Below, piece by piece: positions 1-5,147 of a DNA stretch of 5,147 bases. Positions within the stretch are counted from its first letter, which is position 1; each line of letters opens with the position of its first letter. This stretch comes from Cupriavidus sp. (lineage in GTDB: Bacteria; Pseudomonadota; Gammaproteobacteria; Burkholderiales; Burkholderiaceae), in assembly GCA_013362725.1 (NCBI GenBank), contig JABFVP010000055.1, forward strand, positions 1-5,147, written 5' to 3'. Below the pieces are notes generated by a model. It made no database searches and had not been told where the DNA came from. It saw only the letters and a program-made list of their open reading frames with translations. Position numbers and translations under genes: made by a program.

Positions 1-130
1 CAGGCCCGGCCGTAAGCTACCCACCGTTGCATGGCACCCACATCGGGGAGCCGATCACCCAAACGGGGGATGGCCGTTCGCGCCATGCTGCGCTACGTTG
101 CCGGTTCCAGTCAACTACACGGACGGCGCA
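1..130. other. Left-edge region without a supported gene; upstream region of the binding-protein gene
   Basis: The frame shared with the binding protein is open from position 2, but its translation (rich in Pro, His, Gly and Cys) resembles no signal peptide or domain. One other plus frame stops early, at 13-15. I see no convincing -35/-10 pair; TTGCAT at 27-32 has no partner at normal spacing. The region presumably contains the leader and possibly the promoter of the gene starting at 131. Confidence 0.4.
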
Positions 131-1024
131 ATGCCCAAAGAAGAACGCTCGAACACCCGCTTGCCTGCGCTGACGGCGCTGTTGATCTCGGCCACGGTAT
201 TTCTCGGGGCATGTGCAAGCCCGTCCACGACGACGAGCGGACCGGGGCTGGCCCGCATCAGCCAGGCGCAGACCTTGAAGCTGGGCTACCGCGAGGACGC
301 AATGCCCTTCTCGTTCAAGGGCGCCGATGGCAAGCCGGCCGGGTATTCGGTGCAGCTATGCCAGCGCGTAGCCGCGTCGCTGCAATCGCAGCTCAAGCTT
401 GCCAAGCTCGACGTGCAGTGGGTACCGGTGACCGCCACGTCGCGCATGCAGGCCGTGAGCGACGGCACCATCGACGTGGAATGCGGGAGCACCACGCGCA
501 CCTTGAGCCGAGAGCAGACCGTGGACTTCAGCAACACCATCTGGGTGGAAGGCGCGTCCTTCGTCACGCTGGCCACGGCCACCAGCACGAATCGCGCGGG
601 CGACCTCAACGGCAAGCGGGTGGGTGTCATTCCCGGCACCACCACCGACAGCCTGCTCAAGTCGCTCGCTGCGCGCGGTGTTTCACCCGCCTTCGTGACG
701 GTGCAGTCGCATACCGACGGGGTGGCCGCGGTGCGCGACGGCCGCGTGGACGCCTATGCCACCGATCGGCTGATTCTGGTGGGCGAGGTGCTCCGGCAGC
801 CCTCTGCCGCAGCGCTCAAGCTCAGCGACGACTACCTGTCGATCGAGCCGTACTCGCTGATGATGCGGCGCGACGCGGTCCTTCGCCTGGCCGTCAACCG
901 GGCGCTGGCCGAGATCTATCGAAGCGGGGAGATCGTCAAGATCTTCCGCAGCACCTTCCCTGCGGGTGCCATGCCTTCGCACCTCGTGGAGGCTGCGTAC
1001 GTGCTCAACGCACTGCCGGAATAA
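131..1024 (+). CDS. Amino acid ABC transporter substrate-binding lipoprotein (SBP_bac_3 / GltI-like)
   Basis: This is predicted to be the extracytoplasmic solute receptor of a polar amino-acid ABC importer, 297 aa. From the ATG at 131 there is a short charged N-region, a hydrophobic stretch (about residues 11-25) and a lipobox LGAC with the acceptor Cys at 28, so it should be a lipoprotein. The frame is open further upstream with a TTG at 98, but that start puts extra polar residues before the signal peptide; GGACGG at 121-126 is a modest ribosome-binding site for 131. The mature part follows the family 3 binding-protein pattern: LKLGYREDAMPFSF at 49-62, a first lobe to about 110, then ECGSTTRT and VDFSNTIW (118-138), which resemble the glutamate/aspartate receptor GltI. 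Family membership is firm. The exact ligand is inference. No permease or ATPase gene lies beside it in the window, and the next gene is convergent. Confidence 0.9.
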   Translation: MPKEERSNTRLPALTALLISATVFLGACASPSTTTSGPGLARISQAQTLKLGYREDAMPFSFKGADGKPAGYSVQLCQRVAASLQSQLKLAKLDVQWVPVTATSRMQAVSDGTIDVECGSTTRTLSREQTVDFSNTIWVEGASFVTLATATSTNRAGDLNGKRVGVIPGTTTDSLLKSLAARGVSPAFVTVQSHTDGVAAVRDGRVDAYATDRLILVGEVLRQPSAAALKLSDDYLSIEPYSLMMRRDAVLRLAVNRALAEIYRSGEIVKIFRSTFPAGAMPSHLVEAAYVLNALPE

Positions 1025-1028
1025 GAAC

Positions 1029-1041
1029 CCGGCTCGGCCGG
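1029..1041. terminator. Short GC hairpin between convergent genes, possible weak bidirectional terminator
   Basis: CCGGC and GCCGG form a perfect 5-bp stem around a TCG loop, five bases after the stop of the binding-protein gene and 18 bases past the stop of the convergent regulator gene. There is no T-run on either side, so it is not a canonical intrinsic terminator. The placement in a 35-bp convergent gap is the main argument. It could equally be chance in GC-rich DNA. Confidence 0.25.
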
Positions 1042-1059
1042 ACAGCGGAAGGCAACCGG

Positions 1060-2031
1060 TCAGAGTTGGGCATGCATGTCCCGGAACAGCCGCGGCGAAA
1101 TGCCGAAGCGCTGTTCGAACGCGACGGCCAGGCGCGTTGCCGGAAACAGTCCCACCTGCGCGGCGACCGACTTCAGCGAGGTTCCCCGCGAGAGAAGCAG
1201 GCGCGCCGCATCCAGGCGTGCGGCCTCCACGAAGCGGGCGGGTGTCTGGCCGACCGACGCCACGAACCGGCGGTGGAACGTGCGCTCCGACAGGCCCGCG
1301 CGCGCCGCCAGAGCAGGCACATCCAGCGGTGCGCGGAGGTTGGACTGGATCCATCCGATGAGATCCGCGAAGGGGCTGTCGGCCTTGGCTTGCGCCTGCA
1401 GCAACGGGCTGAACTGCGATTGATGGCCAGGGCGGCGCGCATAGAGCACCAGCCGCTTCGCCACCTCGCCGGCGATTGCCGCGTCCAGGTCTTTCGCGAC
1501 CATCGCCAACGCCATGTCGATGCCGGTGGTGACGCCGGCGGAAGTCCAGTGCTGCCCGTCTTCGACGAAGAGCGCATCCGGGTCGACGCTCAACGCCGGA
1601 AAGGCCTTCGCGAGCGGGGCGCAGGCATCCCAATGCGTTGCGACACGATGGCCTTCGAGCAGCCCGAGTGATGCCAGGACAAATACACCGGTGCAAACCG
1701 AGCCGAAGCGCCGGGCTGCACAGGCCATGGTGGGCACCGCGAGCCGTATGGCCGGGTCGCCCATGGCCTTGAGCAACGGATCGCGCTCGGCCCCTGCGAC
1801 CAGCAATGTGTCGACCGCTTCGCAGCAGAGGTCGTTGATGGCGCGCGTCTGGACGACGACGGCACTGCTGCTGGCCACCGGACCGCCGGCTGGAGACACG
1901 AGATCGACGTCGTACAAGCGCGGCTCGTCGCGCATTGCCAGCTCGCGGTTTGCGTTGTTGAAGACGGAAACCGGCCCGGAAACATCGAGAAGCTCGAACC
2001 CCGGGTAGACCACGAAGACGATTCGGCGCAT
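1060..2031 (-). CDS. GlxA family transcriptional regulator (DJ-1/PfpI domain + AraC-type HTH)
   Basis: A 323-aa cytoplasmic transcription factor. Residues 1-185 form a DJ-1/PfpI (class I glutamine amidotransferase-like) domain: it opens with MRRIVFVVYPGFELLDVSGP, the usual start of this family, and carries the nucleophile elbow SVCTGVFVLA with Cys113, followed by GLLEGHRVATHW (123-134). Residues about 225-320 are the AraC/XylS DNA-binding domain, with two helix-turn-helix units (around 238-257, LSERTFHRRF, and 286-309) and the family's closing pattern AFEQRFGISPRLFRD. The ATG at 2031 fits the family N-terminus. ATGs at 2049 and 2058 would add 6 or 9 residues, and the frame is open to 2319, but that extension lies antisense to the neighbouring gene and looks like shadow. 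No clear Shine-Dalgarno precedes 2031. In this family the DJ-1 domain is normally a ligand-sensing module. Divergence from the DJ-1/monooxygenase pair suggests it controls them. The effector is unknown. Confidence 0.93.
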   Translation of the reverse strand: MRRIVFVVYPGFELLDVSGPVSVFNNANRELAMRDEPRLYDVDLVSPAGGPVASSSAVVVQTRAINDLCCEAVDTLLVAGAERDPLLKAMGDPAIRLAVPTMACAARRFGSVCTGVFVLASLGLLEGHRVATHWDACAPLAKAFPALSVDPDALFVEDGQHWTSAGVTTGIDMALAMVAKDLDAAIAGEVAKRLVLYARRPGHQSQFSPLLQAQAKADSPFADLIGWIQSNLRAPLDVPALAARAGLSERTFHRRFVASVGQTPARFVEAARLDAARLLLSRGTSLKSVAAQVGLFPATRLAVAFEQRFGISPRLFRDMHAQL

Positions 2032-2037
2032 TGGCAG

Positions 2038-2067
2038 GAAATAGCACATTTTTGACATACCAGCCAA
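2038..2067 (-). promoter_or_regulatory. Candidate promoter of the GlxA-type regulator (extended -10 type)
   Basis: Reading the minus strand, TTGGCT (2067-2062) is followed after 18 bases by TATTTC (2043-2038), preceded directly by TGC as in an extended -10 element. Initiation 6-7 bases downstream would fall at about 2031-2032, on or beside the ATG of the regulator, implying a nearly leaderless mRNA. This fits the lack of a ribosome-binding site there. Only three of six -10 bases match consensus, so this is a visual candidate only. Confidence 0.3.
2052..2057 (+). promoter_or_regulatory. Candidate -35 element (TTGACA) for the DJ-1/monooxygenase operon
   Basis: A perfect sigma-70 type TTGACA sits in the most AT-rich part of the divergent gap. 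At the usual 16-18 base spacing the downstream hexamers (around 2074-2081) are poor -10 matches; TAACCT at 2080-2085 is better but 22 bases away. A weak or activator-dependent promoter would fit regulation by the divergent AraC-type protein. Transcription from here would start at about 2085-2090, favouring the ATG at 2102 (or 2093) over that at 2075. The element overlaps the spacer of the opposing candidate promoter. Confidence 0.35.
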
Positions 2068-2101
2068 CACGTCGATGGGTAACCTGATCCGGATGAAAGT
2101 G

Positions 2102-3244
2102 ATGTCCTTGCGCCATGCCATGTGGGGCGCAGCGGGGCTTCTCGCCCTGGTCCTGGCGGGTTTCGGTGCATGGCTCCTGCGCTTGCCGGCACCCGTCGCG
2201 GCCGAAGCGAAGCCGATCGCCCAGGCGGAAACGGATGCCATGCTGGCCGCCCTGAAGCCGCCAAAGCGCAAGCGGCCGCTCGTCGCGGTCGTGGGCCTGA
2301 ACGACGCGACCGAAACCACCGACTACCTGATGCCGACCGGCATCCTGCGGCGCGCGGACGTGGCGGATGTGCTCATGCTGGCGAAGCAGGCAGGGGCCGT
2401 ACGTCTCTACCCGGCGCTTTCGGTACAGGCGGATACGACCATTGCCGACTTCGATGCGCGCCATGCCGAAGGCGCCGACTACGTCATCGTGCCGGCCATG
2501 AGCCGCGACGACGATCCGGCGGTGCTGGCCTGGCTGCGTGCGCAGGCCGGCAAGGGTGCGGTGATCATCGGCGTGTGCGCGGGCGCAAAGGTCGTGGCCG
2601 CTGCAGGACTGCTGGACGGCAGGCGAGCGACGACCCATTGGTACTACCGCCAGGACTTGTTCTCCCGGCACCCGGCGGCAAGCTACGTTGCGAACCGGCG
2701 GATGGTGGTGGACGGGAACGTGGCCACCACCACGGGCATTTCCGCGTCCATGCCCACGATGCTGACCTTGATCGAGGCCATTGCAGGAAGCCGGAGGGCG
2801 GCAGAGGTTGCGCTCGATCTCGGCGTTTCGCGATGGGACGCAAGCCACGCAAGCGACGCCTTCGCGTTCACCCGGCCATTTGCGGCGACCGTGCTTGGCA
2901 ACGTCCTGGCCTCCTGGAAAAAGGAGGAGATCGGCATCGAATTGCGCCCCGGAGTGGACGAGGTTTCGCTTGCGCTCGTGGCCGACGCCTGGTCTCGCAC
3001 CTACAGGTCGAGAGCGATCACGCTCGCCCCGACCACCGCGGCGGTTGAAAGCCGCAACGGCATCCGCGTGCTGCCAGACGAGCTCGCCGTCAACCGGCAG
3101 GAAAAGGGACGCACCCTTGCATTCGTCGATCAGAAGGCAGCGCATGCGCTGGACCAGTCCCTTCGCGCCATCGAGGCACGCTACGGGCGCGCCACCGCAG
3201 ACGTCGTCGCCCTGCAGCTCGAATATTCGCGGCGGCAGCCATGA
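2102..3244 (+). CDS. Membrane-anchored or exported DJ-1/PfpI family protein
   Basis: A 380-aa protein. Residues 8-27 are a strongly hydrophobic segment after a basic N-terminus, followed by LPAPVAAEA; it is a signal anchor or a signal peptide possibly cut after VAA. Residues about 59-240 form a DJ-1/PfpI domain: VAVVGLND at 61-68, YVIVPA (127-132), the nucleophile elbow IIGVCAGAKVVAAAGLLDG with Cys159, RATTHW with His179, and TTTGISASMPTMLTLIEA (209-226). The elbow and the His-Trp motif closely match those of the divergent regulator, but there is no helix-turn-helix. The C-terminus (about 284-330) looks like a repeat of the front half of a DJ-1 fold without a nucleophile. I chose ATG 2102 because GGATGAAAG lies just before it and because starts at 2075 and 2093 add polar residues before the hydrophobic segment; the longest form would be 389 aa. 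The stop overlaps the next start as ATGA, so the two are translationally coupled. Enzymatic activity is unknown; it could be a hydrolase, a chaperone-like protein or a ligand-binding protein. Confidence 0.85.
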   Translation: MSLRHAMWGAAGLLALVLAGFGAWLLRLPAPVAAEAKPIAQAETDAMLAALKPPKRKRPLVAVVGLNDATETTDYLMPTGILRRADVADVLMLAKQAGAVRLYPALSVQADTTIADFDARHAEGADYVIVPAMSRDDDPAVLAWLRAQAGKGAVIIGVCAGAKVVAAAGLLDGRRATTHWYYRQDLFSRHPAASYVANRRMVVDGNVATTTGISASMPTMLTLIEAIAGSRRAAEVALDLGVSRWDASHASDAFAFTRPFAATVLGNVLASWKKEEIGIELRPGVDEVSLALVADAWSRTYRSRAITLAPTTAAVESRNGIRVLPDELAVNRQEKGRTLAFVDQKAAHALDQSLRAIEARYGRATADVVALQLEYSRRQP

Positions 3245-3942
3245 AGGCACTGATTGCCGGGGCCGGCATTGGCGGCCTGACCGCCGCGCTGTTCCTGCAC
3301 CGGGCGGGCGTGGAGGTCGAGATCTTCGAGCGTGCCGAGGCGGTGCGCGAACTCGGCGTGGGCATCAACATGCTGCCGCACGCAGTGGGGCTGCTGGCAG
3401 AGCTTGGCCTGCTGGACGAACTGGATGCGGCCGGTATCCGTACGCGCGAACTCGTCTATGCCAACCGCTTCGGACAGGTCGTGTGGCACGAACTGCGCGG
3501 TATCGACGCGGGCCACGAGGTGCCGCAGTTCAGCATTCATCGCGGCAGGCTCCTGGGGCTCATCCACCGGGCGGTGATCGATCGGATCGGTGCTGCGGTC
3601 ATCCATGCCGGATGCACCGTCACCGGCTTGCGGCAGGACAGCAGACGGGTGTTGATCGGCGCCGCGCGCAGTGACGGCACGACGCTTCGGTCGTCGGGCG
3701 ACCTGCTCGTCGGGGCCGACGGCATCCACTCGACGGTGCGCGCCGCACTCTATCCGGATGAAGGCCCGCCGGTCTGGAACGGAGTCATGCTCTGGCGCGG
3801 GGCGACCACATGGCCGACATGGCGCGACGGCCGCACCATGGCCATCGCGGGCGGCAACCTTGCAAAGTTCGTCTTCTATCCGATTGGCAAGGTCGCGGGC
3901 GATGGGGGCCTGCGCCTGACCAACTGGGCGGTGATGGCGAAG

Positions 3943-3960
3943 GCGCAGGCGGCGCAGGCG
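3943..3960 (+). repeat. Tandem 9-bp duplication (GCGCAGGCG x2)
   Basis: Two exact adjacent copies, 3943-3951 and 3952-3960, inside the monooxygenase gene. They produce an Ala/Gln-rich run (AKAQAAQARA, residues 233-242) in a variable linker. The repeat preserves frame and does not cause the frameshift 22 bases downstream. Confidence 0.7.
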
Positions 3961-3981
3961 CGGGCGTTGTCGCTGGGCGAC

Positions 3982-3984
3982 TGA
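3982..3984 (+). other. Frameshift site: premature TGA from one missing G
   Basis: The upstream frame reads Leu-Gly-Asp and then TGA; the downstream frame continues with Ser-Arg-Pro-Gly-Asn-Leu. Adding one G after 3983 turns TGAGC into TGGAGC, giving Leu-Gly-Asp-Trp-Ser-Arg-Pro-Gly, which matches the Asp-Trp-Asn/Ser-Arg pattern recalled at this place in PhzS-type enzymes. No other edit is needed. The site is not in a homopolymer and is not a recognisable slippery sequence. Confidence 0.85.
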
Positions 3985-4509
3985 GCCGCCCCGGCAACCT
4001 CGACGAGGTCTTGCCGTTCGTGCGCGACCGATTCCGGCTCGACTACGTCGATCCGGCGGAGATCATCCGCAAGACCGGCGACTTCTACGAGTACCCCAAC
4101 TGCGACCGGGAGCCGCTGCCCCGATGGTCGTTCGGACGCGTCACGCTGCTGGGCGATGCCGCGCACCCGATGTATCCGGTGGGCTCGAACGGGGCGAGTC
4201 AGGCCATCCTCGACGCCGACGCCCTGGCGCGGCACCTGGGAGCGGCCACTGCCGCCACGGTGGAGGGTGCGCTTGCCGGCTATGACGCCCAACGCCGCCC
4301 CGCGACGGCCGGGATCGTGCTGGCCAATCGCAGGGGCGGTCCGGAAGGCGTGATCGACCTGGTCGAGGCCCGTGCGCCCGGCGGATTCGTCAATATCGAA
4401 GACGTCGCTTCGCACGAGGAGCGCGAGCGCGTGGTGCGCGGCTATGCGGCGCTGGCCGGATTCGGAACGCGTTCAGTGCCGTGACTGACTGCCGCCGCGT
4501 CGTGCGCTT

Positions 4510-5147
4510 TCAGCACTCGACGATGTTCACCGCCAGGCCGCCGCGGGCTGTTTCCTTGTACTTGCTCATCATGTCGGCGCCCGTTTCGCGCATGGTCTTG
4601 ATGACCTTGTCCAGGCTGACGAAGTGCGAGCCGTCGCCCTGCAGGGCCATGCGGGCCGCATTGAGCGCCTTCACGGCGGCGATGGCGTTGCGCTCGATGC
4701 AGGGAATCTGGACCAGCCCGCCGACGGGGTCGCAGGTCAGGCCCAGGTGGTGTTCCATGCCGATCTCGGCGGCGTTCTCGACCTGCTCGGGCGTGCCGCC
4801 GAGCACGGCGCACAAGGCACCCGCGGCCATGGAGCAGGCCACGCCCACCTCGCCCTGGCAGCCGACCTCGGCGCCGGAAAGCGACGCGTTTTCCTTGTAG
4901 AGGATGCCGATGGCTCCGGCGGTGAGCAGGAAGTCCATCACACCTCCTTCGTTCGCGCCGGGCACGAAGCGCCAGTAGTAGTGAAGCACGGCCGGCACGA
5001 TGCCTGCGGCGCCATTGGTTGGCGCCGTGACGACACGGCCGCCGGCGGCGTTCTCCTCGTTCACGGCCAGGGCGAACAGGTTGACCCAGTCCAGGATGTG
5101 CAGCGGGTCCTGCGCCGGCTCGGCGGCAGTGGCCTGCAGCTTGGCGT
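4510..5147 (-). CDS. sdaA: L-serine ammonia-lyase (serine dehydratase), iron-sulfur type, 3' part
   Basis: This enzyme deaminates L-serine to pyruvate and ammonia with a [4Fe-4S] cluster in the cytoplasm. The window holds the last 211 complete codons; the gene continues past position 5147, so the start and N-terminal domain are not visible. The GTG at 5064 is an internal Val in FALAVNEENAAGG, not a start. Diagnostic motifs are GRVVTAPTNGAAGIVPAVLHYY-type sequence early in this part, GCQGEVGVACSMAAGAL, then LTCDPVGGLVQIPCIERNA. Three cysteines (codons at about 4860, 4734 and 4701) are spaced 42 and 11 residues apart, which as I recall equals the cluster-ligand spacing of the Legionella enzyme (Cys343, 385, 396). 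The protein ends in a Cys 62 residues later, matching that enzyme's C-terminal 'tail-in-mouth' cysteine. It is convergent with the monooxygenase gene, with a 25-bp gap and no clear terminator. It is probably not part of the central locus. Confidence 0.93.
   Translation of the reverse strand, partial: AKLQATAAEPAQDPLHILDWVNLFALAVNEENAAGGRVVTAPTNGAAGIVPAVLHYYWRFVPGANEGGVMDFLLTAGAIGILYKENASLSGAEVGCQGEVGVACSMAAGALCAVLGGTPEQVENAAEIGMEHHLGLTCDPVGGLVQIPCIERNAIAAVKALNAARMALQGDGSHFVSLDKVIKTMRETGADMMSKYKETARGGLAVNIVEC

Larger units (their letters stand above)
3241..4484 (+). pseudogene. FAD-dependent monooxygenase (PhzS-like), frameshifted
   Basis: This is a class A flavoprotein hydroxylase gene in two frames: 3241-3981 (247 residues, then TGA at 3982-3984) and the -1 frame from 3984 to the stop at 4482-4484. 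With one base restored the product is 414 aa, close to the roughly 400 aa usual for the family. The first part has the FAD Rossmann motif GAGIGG (7-12), the ribose-binding acidic residue in EIFERA (Glu30), LGVGINMLPHAV (39-49), SIHRG (98-102) and the DG motif LLVGADGIHSTVR (155-167). The second part has YEYPNCDREPLPRW, the GD motif GRVTLLGDAAHPMYP (299-313) and GSNGASQAILDADALA. From memory, the closest described relative is PhzS of phenazine biosynthesis; no other phenazine genes are here, so the substrate is unknown. As read, the truncated product lacks the GD motif and C-terminal half and should be inactive. The gene is coupled by an ATGA overlap to the DJ-1 gene, and codon use is normal on both sides of the lesion. 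Confidence 0.88.

Noticed and set aside
31..1671. A 546-codon plus-strand open frame at the left
   Set aside because: It overlaps the well-supported binding protein in another frame and runs antisense through the regulator. Its product is Arg/Ala/His-rich and low in complexity, with no motif.
2032..2319. N-terminal extension of the GlxA-type regulator to the far upstream start
   Set aside because: The added 96 residues are Ala/Arg-rich, antisense to the DJ-1 gene's start and signal segment, and precede the canonical family N-terminus.
683..3250. An 855-codon minus-strand open frame spanning several genes
   Set aside because: It lies antisense to the DJ-1 gene and part of the binding-protein gene and out of frame with the regulator, crosses the divergent promoter region, and its translation is Arg/Gly/His-rich without any recognisable domain. 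Long shadow frames are expected in such GC-rich coding DNA.
3970..3990. Programmed ribosomal frameshifting in the monooxygenase
   Set aside because: A -1 shift would be needed, but the bases before the TGA (GGGCGAC) do not form a slippery heptamer. The repair by one base to a conserved Trp is a simpler explanation.
4485..4509. Intrinsic terminator between the monooxygenase and serine dehydratase genes
   Set aside because: Only a 4-bp stem (GTGC/GCAC, reaching into the dehydratase gene) and no T-run could be found; chance is the likelier explanation.
4481..4900. A 139-codon plus-strand open frame at the right
   Set aside because: It is antisense to the clear serine dehydratase coding sequence and has no domain or credible start context.

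Overview
The window is GC-rich proteobacterial chromosome. Compact gene spacing, strong GC preference at third codon positions and the gene families present suggest a Burkholderiales member, possibly Comamonadaceae such as Variovorax. That genus guess is inference; no rRNA or other taxonomic marker is present. I see no tRNA, rRNA, CRISPR array, insertion sequence or phage gene.

Layout, left to right. (1) Positions 1-130 hold no gene I can support. (2) A plus-strand gene (131-1024) encodes a lipoprotein of the polar amino-acid ABC transporter substrate-binding family. (3) Convergent to it, on the minus strand (1060-2031), is a GlxA-type regulator: an N-terminal DJ-1/PfpI domain followed by a C-terminal AraC helix-turn-helix domain. 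(4) Across a 70-bp divergent intergenic region is a plus-strand gene (2102-3244) for a second DJ-1/PfpI protein, this one with an N-terminal membrane or signal segment and no DNA-binding domain. (5) Its stop overlaps by ATGA the start of a PhzS-like FAD monooxygenase (3241-4484). That gene is broken by one missing base at about 3983. (6) Convergent at the right edge is the 3' part of an iron-sulfur L-serine ammonia-lyase gene on the minus strand (4510-5147, continuing beyond the window).

The centre (1060-4484) reads as one locus: an AraC/GlxA regulator divergently transcribed from a translationally coupled pair, the exported or anchored DJ-1/PfpI protein and the flavin monooxygenase. The regulator and its divergent neighbour share the same DJ-1 nucleophile-elbow sequence pattern, so they may bind or process related small molecules. 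The substrate cannot be read from the sequence. The flanking amino-acid binding protein and serine dehydratase are convergent to this locus and are probably separate transcription units.

The most notable points are the single-base lesion in the monooxygenase, which an inserted G repairs to a conserved Asp-Trp motif; the pairing of two DJ-1/PfpI proteins across a shared promoter region; a probable second, partial DJ-1-like segment at the C-terminus of the membrane DJ-1 protein; and overlapping divergent promoter-like elements that could give a nearly leaderless regulator mRNA. I did not find convincing evidence for a wholly new system.
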